From: Victivallis vadensis
GTDB lineage: Bacteria > Verrucomicrobiota > Lentisphaeria > Victivallales > Victivallaceae
DNA length: 64,000 nucleotides
Assembly (NCBI RefSeq): GCF_003096415.1
Contig: NZ_QEKH01000022.1
Location: 26,731-90,730 of the forward strand
Reading direction: 5' to 3'
Position numbers and translations under genes: made by a program. A model generated the notes under the pieces. The model worked only from the letters and a program-made list of their open reading frames with translations. It made no database searches and was not told the origin of the DNA. Shown in pieces: positions 29,451 to 38,252 of the stretch (positions are counted from its first letter, which is position 1; each line of letters opens with the position of its first letter).

Positions 29451-30206
29451 TTACTTCGCTGCGTCGCGGACCGACCGGTTATGCTTGTCGGAGGTGGCGT
29501 TCACACGTCCCCGGATGCGGTTGAAGAACGCGCCGTTGGGGCCGGACGGGGAGGAATGGATCACCGCTTCGGAACCACCGGTGTTTCCTGTCTGCGGAGC
29601 CGTCCGGGCGGGCGGCCGGGAAGCTCCACTGCCGCTGTTCGGATTTTCCTCCTCGTCTTCCGGGGGCACATACAGATAATACGTGAGCAGCTCCTGCCGC
29701 TGCTTTTCGGTGAATCTCTGGAAGCTCATCCGGTCGACGGTGTGAAGGGTGCGGGTCAGGACCGTTACGGAAACCCGTTCCAGCATCGCCGGATCGGCCT
29801 CGACCGGCAGTTTTTCCCGGAAGGGAGTCATCAGCACCAGCAGGACCAGAAAATTGGTCAGCACGACTCCGGATAAAGCGCCGCAGATCGCGCCGCCGAA
29901 ACGGTTGATGATTTCCGGGAAAGCGTACTCCTCGCTCTCGCGGTTCAGCATTTTGCCGACGATGGCGAGGATCAGGAACACCACGGCGGCGGTGATCCAG
30001 CAGGAGAGCATTCCCTCAAGTTGGGCGTTCTGCGCCTCTTCCGGTAAAGAGCGCAGAATTGCGGGGGCGAAATGCGGCCCGGTCAGGATTCCGACATAGA
30101 CCGCAAGGGAGATTCCCAGCAGTCGGAAGAAACAACTGAGCAGCCGGGAGGTGAAACCGAATGCGAAAAAAATCAGCGGCAGCAGCCACAGAATTGCGTA
30201 CCCCAT
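29451..30206 (-). CDS. CvpA-like membrane protein
   Basis: 251 residues. Four hydrophobic segments (~3-22, 26-48, 66-85, 103-128) with the pattern of the CvpA (colicin V production) family are followed by a soluble tail that becomes low-complexity, rich in Ser, Pro, Gly and Asn (~180-251). CvpA proteins are inner-membrane proteins linked to envelope stress and, in E. coli, colicin V secretion; the biochemical role is not settled. CAGGAG precedes the ATG. The tail is longer than in E. coli CvpA (162 residues). It lies 5 bp after the GspE-like ATPase gene and is probably co-transcribed. Confidence 0.7.
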   Translation of the reverse strand: MGYAILWLLPLIFFAFGFTSRLLSCFFRLLGISLAVYVGILTGPHFAPAILRSLPEEAQNAQLEGMLSCWITAAVVFLILAIVGKMLNRESEEYAFPEIINRFGGAICGALSGVVLTNFLVLLVLMTPFREKLPVEADPAMLERVSVTVLTRTLHTVDRMSFQRFTEKQRQELLTYYLYVPPEDEEENPNSGSGASRPPARTAPQTGNTGGSEAVIHSSPSGPNGAFFNRIRGRVNATSDKHNRSVRDAAK

Positions 30207-30211
30207 CGTGA

Positions 30212-31678
30212 TTACTCCTGTGTCAGGATCGCGCGGCGGACTTCATCTTCGGAAGTCTGGCCGGTTGAAACCAGTTGAAAGCCGCGGTAAACCAGCATCG
30301 AGCTGCCGTGCTCGCGCTCCAGCTCCTGCCGGACCATGCTGATCGGCACTCCGTCCGCGTCGAGCAGGTCGCGCAAATGGTCGGAGACCTGAACCAGGTC
30401 GAAGACCGGCAGCACTCCGTCGTAGCCGGTGCCGTTGCATTTGCGGCAGCCGGCGGGCAGGCAGACGTTTGCGTCGCTCAGGTGCGCCTGCTGGAAATAA
30501 TCCTGTATTTCCGGAGTGAGCCGTCCCTTCTGCCTGCAGCTGCAAAGTTTGCGTACCAATCGCTGGGAGAGCAAAAGCAGCAGCACCCGGGCGAGCGCCG
30601 CCGGTGAAATGCCGAGCTCCGGGAAGCGGGAGAGGACGCGGCCGAGGTCGCCGCCCGGAATCACTGCGATCACCAGCAGCTCCCGGGCGGCCCGGAGCGC
30701 CATTTTCATGCTTTCCGGGTCGGTAAGCTCGTCGATGAAAAGCATATCGGGAGTCTGCTGCAGCGCGGTTCCGATCAGTGCGGCCTGATTGTCCGCCGCT
30801 CCGCCGCCGACCTCCATCTGGCTGACGCCGGAGATGGCCCGCCCGATCCGGTTTTCCACGGAGAATGCGATGCGCAGTGTGGTGTCGGCCTCCTCCATCA
30901 ACGTGTACATGGTGGTGGTTCGGCCGCTGCCGGGGGGGCCGGAGATCAGGATCAGGCCGGTCGGTTTCTTGAGCGCGTTGCGGATCGCGGCGGTTTCGCC
31001 GCCGCCGAGGTTGAGGGCGTCGAGCCCCGCAGTTCCGGTCCCCGGAAGAAGCAGCCGGATGGTCAGCTTTTCGCCGCCGAAAATCCCCGCCGTGGAGGCG
31101 CGGAACCGGATCATGCTCTCCGGCAGGTTCGCCGAGAAACCGCCTTCCTGCGGCGCCCGTTTTTCGGCAAGATTCAGGTCGGCGGCGGTCTTGATTTCGT
31201 CGATCATCGCCTCGCCCAGCTCCAAATCCACCTCGCGGACCGGTTTTGAGGTGGCGCCGTGCCGGAACCGGATGGTCATGGTGCGGTTGGGCCTGGGCTC
31301 GAAATTGATCTCCCCGGCCTGTTTGCGGATCGCGTCGGTCAGCAGCGCGCGCAGCAGTACGACGGCCGCCGGATTGTCGTGCGGCCGCTCCGGGTCGAGC
31401 ACCGGCGTGCCTGAAGCGCCGATCAGCTCCAGCCCTTGAGTCGGGCGCTTCGGCTTGCGGGCGGGGAAAAGCTTGCGGAAGCTGAAACCGCTTTTGGCTA
31501 TCGCCCGTCCGACCGGAAACAGCGCCAGCACGACCGGCCCCAGAAAGAGGGCCGCGAGGTTCAGCCACGGGCGCCAGGCGCGCTTCTCCGCCACGTGCTG
31601 ATCCACATATTTCAATGTGAAAAGTCCAAAATACAGCCAGACCGCCGGAATCAGCAGTTGGATCGGATTGTAGCTCAC
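30212..31678 (-). CDS. GspE/PilB-type secretion ATPase with N-terminal membrane anchor
   Basis: 488 residues. The C-terminal ~340 are a type II secretion/type IV pilus assembly ATPase: Walker A ISGPPGSGRTTTMYT (the usual Lys is Arg), an acidic Asp-box region (FSVENRIGRAISGVSQMEV), Walker B-like DMLFIDEL, and a four-cysteine zinc site (CSCRQKG ... CRKCNGTG). Instead of the usual N1 domain, the first ~70 residues hold two hydrophobic segments (LLIPAVWLYFGLFTLKY and LAALFLGPVVLALFPVG), implying a membrane anchor. The start is GTG at 31678 with AGGGGTG upstream. No other secretion or pilus genes are nearby, yet the window has three pseudopilin-like genes, so it may serve that machinery. The arginine may weaken ATP hydrolysis. 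Confidence 0.8.
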   Translation of the reverse strand: MSYNPIQLLIPAVWLYFGLFTLKYVDQHVAEKRAWRPWLNLAALFLGPVVLALFPVGRAIAKSGFSFRKLFPARKPKRPTQGLELIGASGTPVLDPERPHDNPAAVVLLRALLTDAIRKQAGEINFEPRPNRTMTIRFRHGATSKPVREVDLELGEAMIDEIKTAADLNLAEKRAPQEGGFSANLPESMIRFRASTAGIFGGEKLTIRLLLPGTGTAGLDALNLGGGETAAIRNALKKPTGLILISGPPGSGRTTTMYTLMEEADTTLRIAFSVENRIGRAISGVSQMEVGGGAADNQAALIGTALQQTPDMLFIDELTDPESMKMALRAARELLVIAVIPGGDLGRVLSRFPELGISPAALARVLLLLLSQRLVRKLCSCRQKGRLTPEIQDYFQQAHLSDANVCLPAGCRKCNGTGYDGVLPVFDLVQVSDHLRDLLDADGVPISMVRQELEREHGSSMLVYRGFQLVSTGQTSEDEVRRAILTQE

Positions 31679-31991
31679 GGGTCACCCCTTGCGGTTGTAC
31701 GTTATGGTCGGGTGTTTCTTCGGGGGATAATTTAGCCTGTTTTCCGGGATTTTGCAACCGGAAACCGTTCCGGTTCCGGCGAAATTATCGCCGTGCCGCA
31801 AGCCGGAAGCCGCTTATGCGGCGCCTGTTTCAAAAAAAATCGTCGAAAATTGGTAAATTTCTTCGAAGCGGTTGACATTTGAAATTTGATACGATATATT
31901 AAAAGTCTGTCTGCAATGTGGACGGATATGGTTGAATATGAATGCAAACCCGTCGACCGGGGGCTTTTTTAAGGAAAGGTTTGGTGTTTTG
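31679..31991. other. Divergent intergenic region GspE-like / tig
   Basis: 313 bp without a gene. The tig promoter is at 31872-31900. The left half is AT/GC-mixed with a short inverted repeat (ACCGGAACGGTT-like, near 31759-31780) but no clear promoter for the minus-strand operon could be assigned. Confidence 0.5.
31872..31900 (+). promoter_or_regulatory. Sigma70-type promoter of tig
   Basis: TTGACA (31872-31877), 17 bp spacer, TATATT (31895-31900). Consensus -35 and correct spacing, about 85 bp before the tig start. Confidence 0.75.
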
Positions 31992-33299
31992 ATGGCAAAG
32001 AAGTTGGTGGATTCCATCCAGATGGAAGTGCGGGATGCTCAGCCGTGCCGCAAGGAATTTGATTTCGTCGTTCCGGCGGACGTGGTGAAGAGCGAGGCCG
32101 AGAAGACCGTGCGCGAGATCGCCGGGATGGTGTCGGTTCCGGGCTTCCGCCAGGGCAAGGCTCCGGTCAACATGATCAAGACCAAGTATGACGGTGAAAT
32201 CAGGGAAGAACTGCAGCGTAAGATCATGTACGCCGCGTTTGAGATGGCCAGCAAGGATGAGGTCTACGATATCATCTCCTGCGGCATCGAAGGCAAGCCC
32301 GAGCTGAAGCTCGATGCAGAATTCAAGTTCACCCTCGGCGCGGACGTCGCTCCGGAGATCGAAGTCGGCGACTACAAGGCGATCAAAGTCGAAATTCCGA
32401 AGGACGCCGTTACCGACGAGCAGGTCGAGGAGCGTGTGAAGTTCTACCGTACGATGTACGGCAACTACGCCGACGTCGAAGGCGCCGCGCAGGCCGAAGA
32501 TATGCTCAAGGTCAGCTACAAGAGCGACTTCGAGCTGCCGGAGGACGCGACCCCGGCGGTGAAGCGCCAGGCCGAAGCCGACAACACTTTCATCTGGCTC
32601 AGCGAACCTGAGTCGATTCCGGGCTGCATCAAGGCGCTGACCGGTGCGGAAAAAGGCAAGGAATACACCTTTGACGCGGTCTATCCGGCCGACTACCGCG
32701 AAGCCGCCCTCGCCGGCAAGACCGTGAAATACACGGTGAAGGTCGAAGGCATCCAGCGCCGTTCGGTGCTGACCGACGAGGAACTGGCCGAGAAGGCCCG
32801 CGTGAAGTCCCTCGAAGAGTTCCGCGATATGCTGCGCAAGGCGATGGAGCAGGAGAGCGAAACCAAGCATCACAATGAAGTGGTCGAGGCGGTCTACAAG
32901 CGGCTGGCCGAGCAGGTCGGCGACGTCGAGCTGCCTCCGAACGTGCTGCAGGCTGAAATTTCCAAGGAGCTCCAGAAGATCGCCCGCGAAGTGGTGAAGA
33001 GCGAGGAAGACGCCGAAACCTTCAAGAAGGAGCTGGAAACGCACAAGGCTGCCGCCGAAAAGGCCGCGCGGGAGTCCCTGAAGAAGAGCTTCATCCTGCG
33101 CAAGATCGCGAAACTGGAGAATATTTCGCTGTCGCAGGGCGAAGTGGATGAACAGCTCAATCAGATGAGCCGTTACTACGGTTACAAGGAGAAGGAATTC
33201 CGCGCGATGCTCGAAAAGAACGGCGGAATGGACGATCTCCAGCTTGATCTCATCAATGCCAAGGTGCTGAGCATGCTTGCGGAATCCGCGGCGAAGTAA
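31992..33299 (+). CDS. tig: Trigger factor, ribosome-associated chaperone
   Basis: 435 residues; binds the ribosome exit tunnel at L23 and folds nascent chains, with peptidyl-prolyl isomerase activity. The N-terminal domain shows the ribosome-binding signature [12 protein letters not shown] (~50-61, equivalent to GFRxGKxP). An FKBP-like domain follows (~155-235, with [12 protein letters not shown] and [12 protein letters not shown]), then the helical C-terminal arms rich in Lys/Glu. The start at 31992 ([12 protein letters not shown]) matches the family N-terminus; the frame is open a further 20 codons upstream with weak TTG/ATG starts. tig-clpP-clpX order is conserved in many bacteria and is kept here. 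It has its own promoter at 31872-31900. Confidence 0.96.
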   Translation: MAKKLVDSIQMEVRDAQPCRKEFDFVVPADVVKSEAEKTVREIAGMVSVPGFRQGKAPVNMIKTKYDGEIREELQRKIMYAAFEMASKDEVYDIISCGIEGKPELKLDAEFKFTLGADVAPEIEVGDYKAIKVEIPKDAVTDEQVEERVKFYRTMYGNYADVEGAAQAEDMLKVSYKSDFELPEDATPAVKRQAEADNTFIWLSEPESIPGCIKALTGAEKGKEYTFDAVYPADYREAALAGKTVKYTVKVEGIQRRSVLTDEELAEKARVKSLEEFRDMLRKAMEQESETKHHNEVVEAVYKRLAEQVGDVELPPNVLQAEISKELQKIAREVVKSEEDAETFKKELETHKAAAEKAARESLKKSFILRKIAKLENISLSQGEVDEQLNQMSRYYGYKEKEFRAMLEKNGGMDDLQLDLINAKVLSMLAESAAK

Positions 33300-33368
33300 A
33301 CATCCGGATCATTGATTACTCCGACGGGACCGGGCGGCCGAAAAATTTCAGCGGCAGCCGGGTCCCAT

Positions 33369-33397
33369 TTGGTTTTATTGACAATGTCTGCTATATT
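33369..33397 (+). promoter_or_regulatory. Candidate promoter of clpP-clpX
   Basis: TTGGTT (33369-33374), 17 bp, TGC-TATATT with an extended -10 (TATATT at 33392-33397), about 70 bp upstream of clpP. Confidence 0.55.
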
Positions 33398-33466
33398 AGC
33401 GGAAGAGCGAGGTGGCTGCGGCCGCCGGATTTTCCGATTCAATATTTAACGTACGGAGATAAAGTT

Positions 33467-34072
33467 ATGAAGAGCAATTCGTTTCTGGTTCCGATGGTGG
33501 TCGAACAGACCGGACAGGGAGAACGCGCATTCGATATCTACAGCCGGCTGCTGAAAGACCGGATTATTCTGCTGGGAACCCCGATCGACGACGATGTCGC
33601 GAACCTGATCGTGGCGCAGCTGCTGTTTTTGCAGGCCGAAGATCCGAAAAAGGACATCGACCTTTATATCAACAGCCCCGGCGGTTCGGTGACGGCCGGC
33701 CTGGCGATCTACGACACGATGCAGATTCTCTCCTGCGACGTGAAAACCTACTGCGTCGGACAGTGCGCGTCGATGGGCGCGGTGCTGCTCTGCGCCGGCG
33801 CCGCCGGCAAGCGGTTCGCGCTGCCGAACAGCCGGATCATGATCCACCAGCCGTGGGGCGGTGCGCAGGGCACTGCGGCCGATATGGATATCCAGGTCAA
33901 GGAGATCCAGCGGTTGAAGGCGATGCTGAACGGCATTTTGTCGTCGCACTCCGGCCAGCCGATCAAAAAGATCGAAAAGGACACCGAGCGCGACTTCTTC
34001 ATGGGAGCCGAAGACGCCGTCAAATACGGTCTGGTCGACAAGGTCGTCGCCCGGCCTTCGCAGGAGAAGTAA
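33467..34072 (+). CDS. clpP: ATP-dependent Clp protease proteolytic subunit
   Basis: 201 residues, usual length. Serine peptidase (S14) forming two stacked heptamers fed by ClpX. The catalytic triad is visible: Ser102 in [14 protein letters not shown], His127 in [10 protein letters not shown], Asp176 in TERDFFMGA. The residue before the Ala-Ser pair is Cys, where most ClpPs have Ala (GQAASMGA). The oxyanion segment [16 protein letters not shown] is complete. The N-terminal propeptide is short ([14 protein letters not shown]). It lies 3 bp before clpX, so the two are co-translated. Only one clpP is in the window. Confidence 0.97.
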   Translation: MKSNSFLVPMVVEQTGQGERAFDIYSRLLKDRIILLGTPIDDDVANLIVAQLLFLQAEDPKKDIDLYINSPGGSVTAGLAIYDTMQILSCDVKTYCVGQCASMGAVLLCAGAAGKRFALPNSRIMIHQPWGGAQGTAADMDIQVKEIQRLKAMLNGILSSHSGQPIKKIEKDTERDFFMGAEDAVKYGLVDKVVARPSQEK

Positions 34073-34075
34073 CCG

Positions 34076-35404
34076 ATGGCCGGAAAACGCGGAAACCGTA
34101 AATTGATCTGCGCCTTCTGCGGCGCCACGGAAGGGGACGACCCGTCGGTGATTTTTGCTCCGAGCGGTTATGAAGGCCTGGCGATCTGTTCAAACTGCCT
34201 GAAGCAGGGTTATACCGCCCTCTGCGCCGATCAGGCTGCCGGTGCGGCGGTCAAGGAGAAGAACGCGGAAAATCCGGTTGCCAGCCTCCGGGTGCCGAGC
34301 CCGGCTGAAATCAAGGCCGAACTGGATCAGTATGTGATCGGGCAGGAACGCGCCAAGCGGGTGCTCGCCGTCGCGGTTCACAACCATTACAAACGGCTTC
34401 AGACGCAGGCCGGAGTCCACACTTCCGCGGCGCGGGATCTGTTCAGCGACGTCGAGCTCGACAAGAGCAACGTGCTGCTGCTCGGACCGACCGGCAGCGG
34501 CAAGACGCTGCTGGCGAGGACGCTGGCCCGGCTGCTGGATGTGCCGTTCGCGATCTGCGACGCCACGACTCTGACCGAAGCCGGCTATGTCGGCGAGGAT
34601 GTGGAGAACATTATCCTGCGGCTGTTTCAGGCCTCCGGCTCCAATGTGGAACGCACCCAGATCGGGATCATCTATGTCGACGAGATCGACAAGATCGCCC
34701 GCAAGACCGAGAACGTGTCGATCACCCGCGACGTCTCCGGCGAGGGAGTGCAGCAGGCGCTGCTGAAGATCCTCGAAGGCACGGTTGCGAATGTGCCGCC
34801 GCAGGGCGGCCGCAAGCATCCGCAGCAGGAGTTCCTGCGTATCGACACCTCGAATATCCTGTTCATCTGCGGCGGTGCGTTCGTCGGGCTGGATAAGATC
34901 ATCCAGCGCCGTTGCGGCAAGCAGGTGCTCGGTTTCAAGCGTCTGGTGGACGATGAAGCGGAGCAGGCGGAACTGGATGCCGAGCATCTCGCGAAGAATC
35001 CCTATGCGAAGTGCGAACCCGAGGACCTGATCCGGTTCGGACTGATTCCGGAGTTTGTCGGCCGCCTTCCGGTGGTCACTTCGCTTGAACCGCTGCGCAA
35101 GGAGGACCTGATCCGGATTCTGAAGGAGCCGAAGAACGCGCTGATCCGCCAATACCAGCGGCTGCTGGGTATGGAAGGGGTTACGCTGGAATTCACCGAG
35201 GACGCGCTGGAAGCACTGGCCGACAAGGCGGTGGCGCGTGGCACCGGCGCGCGCGGGTTGCGTGCAATCCTTGAGGAGATGATGGTCGATGTGATGTTCG
35301 ACGCTCCATCCCGGGAGGGGATCAGCCGCTGCGTGATCGACGGCGCGGTGATCCGCGGCGAAGCGGAGCCGCAGCTGCTCGGCGAAACGCGTAAGGCACA
35401 ATAG
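34076..35404 (+). CDS. clpX: ATP-dependent Clp protease ATP-binding subunit ClpX
   Basis: 442 residues. AAA+ unfoldase that recognises and threads substrates into ClpP. The N-terminal zinc-binding domain has Cys12, Cys15, Cys38 and Cys41 (CAFC...CSNC). Walker A is [10 protein letters not shown], Walker [14 protein letters not shown], with the substrate-gripping pore loop YVGEDV and the [13 protein letters not shown] segment. The ClpP-docking IGF loop region is present as [16 protein letters not shown] and [20 protein letters not shown]. The start overlaps no other gene, and the 3 bp gap after clpP implies an operon. A protein kinase gene follows after 20 bp. Confidence 0.97.
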   Translation: MAGKRGNRKLICAFCGATEGDDPSVIFAPSGYEGLAICSNCLKQGYTALCADQAAGAAVKEKNAENPVASLRVPSPAEIKAELDQYVIGQERAKRVLAVAVHNHYKRLQTQAGVHTSAARDLFSDVELDKSNVLLLGPTGSGKTLLARTLARLLDVPFAICDATTLTEAGYVGEDVENIILRLFQASGSNVERTQIGIIYVDEIDKIARKTENVSITRDVSGEGVQQALLKILEGTVANVPPQGGRKHPQQEFLRIDTSNILFICGGAFVGLDKIIQRRCGKQVLGFKRLVDDEAEQAELDAEHLAKNPYAKCEPEDLIRFGLIPEFVGRLPVVTSLEPLRKEDLIRILKEPKNALIRQYQRLLGMEGVTLEFTEDALEALADKAVARGTGARGLRAILEEMMVDVMFDAPSREGISRCVIDGAVIRGEAEPQLLGETRKAQ

Positions 35405-35424
35405 CGGTTACGAAATTCCGGTTC

Positions 35425-36567
35425 ATGAATACCGTATCTGACAGCATGGAGACGAAAACCCGGGTGCTTTCGACGGATTCTCCGCTTTTGGCAGCGGGGG
35501 ATTCGGTCGATGTGCTTTCCACGCTTCCGGTCAAGCCGCAGGAGCGCTACCGGTTTATCCGGAGCATCGGTTTCGGCGGAATGAAGGGGGTGCTGCTGGT
35601 ATTCGACCAGGACACCGGCCGCGAAGTCGCGATGGCGATCATGCCGGATTTCCGGGACCGCCCCAAGACGGACCTGGAGAAATTCGTGCGCGAAGCCAAG
35701 CTGACCGCGCATCTGGAACACCCGAACATCGTGCCGGTTCACGATATCGGCATCGACGGCTCGGGTTCTCCCTACTTTACGATGAAATACCTGCACGGGC
35801 AGTCGCTCGCTTCCGTGCTGCGCAAGATTCAGAAGGAGGACGCCGAGACGATCGCCAATTACGGATTGGTCCGGCTGCTCCACATCTACACCCGGATCTG
35901 TCACGCGATCGAATTCGCACACTCGCAGGGAATCTGCCATCTGGACCTGAAGCCGGAAAACATCAATCTCGGCGACTTCGGTGAGGTGCTGGTTCTGGAT
36001 TGGGGGCTGGCGCGTTCGTTGAAAAGTCCCGCTTCCGGCGGACTGCTTGCTCCGAATGAGGCGGGCGATGAGGTGGCCGGCCGGGTGAAGGGCACACCGG
36101 GTTACATGGCCCCGGAACAGATCCGCACTCTGAACAGCGCTCCGATCGACGTGCGTGCCGACGTGTACGCGCTGGGGGCGATTCTGTATGCGATGCTGGC
36201 GCTGACCAATCCGCTGGCGCGGCTGTCGGTCGATGAGATTCTGCGCCGCACCGTGACCGGCGAACTGCCGCCGCCCACGGAGGTCGCTCCCGAGGGACGG
36301 TATGTGCCCGCCGCGCTGGAGGCGATCTGCATGAAGGCGATGGCGCTGCGCCCGGCGGACCGGTATGCGACGGTGCGGGAGCTGCGGGAGGACATTTTCG
36401 CGTTTCAGTCCGGCTACGTGCCGAAGGCGGAAAACGCCTCTCCGCTGAAGCACGCCGGACTGTTCATCGGCCGGAACTACCTGATTTTGCTGGTGCTGCT
36501 GACGGTGAGCCTGAGTGTGGCGCTGATCCTGCTGGCGATCAACTACTACCGGGTGGTGGCGGAGTAA
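35425..36567 (+). CDS. Membrane protein kinase-like protein lacking the VAIK lysine
   Basis: 380 residues. A Hanks-type kinase domain (~40-330) is followed by one transmembrane helix (YLILLVLLTVSLSVALILLA) near the C-terminus. Glycine loop IGFGGMKG, catalytic HLDLKPENINLG (Asp174), metal-binding LDWGLA (Asp192, DWG instead of DFG), and GTPGYMAPEQ are intact. Where the ATP-anchoring Lys of VAxK is expected the sequence reads VAMAIM, with Ala71 at the Lys position, so activity must use another lysine or the protein is a pseudokinase. It begins 20 bp after clpX and has no strong ribosome site of its own; Met8 is an alternative start. Substrates are unknown. The kinase sits on the cytoplasmic side, with almost nothing outside. 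Confidence 0.82.
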   Translation: MNTVSDSMETKTRVLSTDSPLLAAGDSVDVLSTLPVKPQERYRFIRSIGFGGMKGVLLVFDQDTGREVAMAIMPDFRDRPKTDLEKFVREAKLTAHLEHPNIVPVHDIGIDGSGSPYFTMKYLHGQSLASVLRKIQKEDAETIANYGLVRLLHIYTRICHAIEFAHSQGICHLDLKPENINLGDFGEVLVLDWGLARSLKSPASGGLLAPNEAGDEVAGRVKGTPGYMAPEQIRTLNSAPIDVRADVYALGAILYAMLALTNPLARLSVDEILRRTVTGELPPPTEVAPEGRYVPAALEAICMKAMALRPADRYATVRELREDIFAFQSGYVPKAENASPLKHAGLFIGRNYLILLVLLTVSLSVALILLAINYYRVVAE

Positions 36568-36642
36568 CGGTTGCCGCCATCGTCACGAGTCGCCTTCGGC
36601 GGTTCGGATGCGCTTCGTCCCGAGGTTGCCTTTACGCCGTGT

Positions 36643-37472
36643 GCAAGTTTCCGAACCGGGATTTCGCTCCTTTAGAGCGAGCAGGGCGCTTCGCCCCTGC
36701 ACCCCGACCGGCAAGGTGCCGGCGCCGGGTATTTAGATCCGGGAAAGGCGTTTCGCCTTTCCCTCCGGGTGGGGGAGGCCCCGGTAGAGACAGGCAGGCG
36801 AGTACCTGAGCGGCACACCGCTCCGGTCGGCGCAAAGCCTGCTTTTTTGCAGGCTTTAGGCACTCCCTGCGCCTGCTGCCGCCGGAGTTCACGCGCGGAG
36901 CCTCCAGATGCTGACCAGATAATAGAAAGGTACTCTCATGGAGGCTGAACTCTGCCTATCCTCATAATACAGGCAAGGTTCAGTAAGGCTCGTATTCCAA
37001 GATGCTTGCCTGTGGGTTGGCAACTGCATTGTTGCCTGATCTCGCCTTGCCTATCCCATAATACAGGCAAGGTTCAGTAAGGCTCGTACTCAAAGATATG
37101 CTTGCCTGTGATATGGCAATTGTATTGTTGCTTGACCTCGCTTTGCGTATATCGGCAGATGAGTTCTTATCAGCCTCCATCAGGGTATCTTTCTATTATC
37201 TGGTCAGCATCTGGAGGTTCCGCGCGTGACCTCCGGCGGCAGCAGGCGCAGGGAGTGCCTAAAGCCTGCAAAAAAGCAGGCTTTGCGCCGACCGGAGCGG
37301 TGTGCCGCTCAGGTACTCGCCTGCCTGTCCACAGTAGAGCCTCCCCTATCCGGAGGGAAAGGCGAAACGCCTTTCCCGGCTCTGAAGTATTCGGCACCGG
37401 CACCTTGCCGGTCGGGTTCCAAGGGCGAAGCGCCTTGGTCGCCGAAGGCGAAATCCCGGTTCGGAAACTTGC
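36643..37472. repeat. Palindromic repeat element, copy 2, inverted relative to copy 1
   Basis: Same architecture as 27024-27821: inverted arms (about 36643-36945 and 37167-37472) around a core with two ~95 bp tandem units, here read on the minus strand (66-codon frame at 36980-37180, minus). Over the ~240 bp core I see a single difference from copy 1 (a G/A change that turns one Gly codon of that frame into Ser), while the arms differ at many places. The arms extend further outward than in copy 1 by ~20 bp (GCAAGTTTCCGAACCGGG on both sides). It fills most of the 924 bp gap between the kinase gene and the small membrane protein gene. Confidence 0.85.
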
Positions 37473-37491
37473 AGACGGTGTTAGGAATTTT

Positions 37492-38145
37492 TTACGCGAT
37501 ATCCGACTCGGACGACTGCTGCAACAGCTCCCGGAGTTGCCGCCGTTCGCGGCCGGAGTAGCACCGGGCATGTTTTTTCAATTCTGTTGCGATCATCGCA
37601 TCGGAGAGCGGCAGGGTGCCGCTCCGATGGGTGAGCTCGCGGTAACGGATCAGGAGCTGCATATTCTGGGGAGCGAATTCCCGGCCGTTCCGGGAGAAAT
37701 AGGCTTCGGCGGTCTGCATGGCTGCTGCGGGCTGTTTCATACAGTCGGCGAGCAGTTCGAAGCGTGTCAGCCACAATAGCGCGCAATCCGGGCGTTCTTC
37801 GAGCAGTCGGTCGAGCTGCGCGAGGGCAAGCTCATATTTTCCCTGTCGGATTAGTCCCTGAACCGGGGAGATCAGCGGCGCGGGCTTCTTCAGCAGTTTC
37901 CGGGGATAGAGCAGGAAATCGACCATGCTGTCGGCGATGTCGGGCAGGAAGATCCGGCAGAAGACGGCGGCGGCCAGGATGCCGAACATTGCCATGCGGA
38001 TCACCACGTAAAAGGCGATCGGGGCCGCGGCGGTGACGGAGGCGGCCCGCTTGCCGGCCAGTTCTATGAACGGACTGATTCCGAGGTAGCACAGGAACAG
38101 AATCAGCAATATTCCGATAATTTTGGCAAACCGGCTTTTCTTCAT
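37492..38145 (-). CDS. Small membrane protein with TPR-like cytoplasmic part
   Basis: 217 residues, family not recognised. Two hydrophobic helices (~9-28 IIGILLILFLCYLGISPFIE and ~43-66 IAFYVVIRMAMFGILAAAVF) are followed by ~140 soluble residues, mostly helical, with a TPR-like helical hairpin (GLIRQGKYELALAQLDRLLEERPDCALLWL) and a basic C-terminal helix. A GAGAGG precedes the ATG at 38145. It is flanked by the palindromic element and divergent from aspS, so it stands alone. A scaffold role in the membrane is possible from the TPR-like part, but nothing more can be said. Confidence 0.7.
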   Translation of the reverse strand: MKKSRFAKIIGILLILFLCYLGISPFIELAGKRAASVTAAAPIAFYVVIRMAMFGILAAAVFCRIFLPDIADSMVDFLLYPRKLLKKPAPLISPVQGLIRQGKYELALAQLDRLLEERPDCALLWLTRFELLADCMKQPAAAMQTAEAYFSRNGREFAPQNMQLLIRYRELTHRSGTLPLSDAMIATELKKHARCYSGRERRQLRELLQQSSESDIA

Positions 38146-38252
38146 TGAAAAAACCTCTCTTCCCGCATATAGTAAATTGGCAAAGACGTGCTATATTTAT
38201 TTAAATTAAGGTTATTACGCCAATTTTACAAATAGATTCAAAGGGAAATGTC

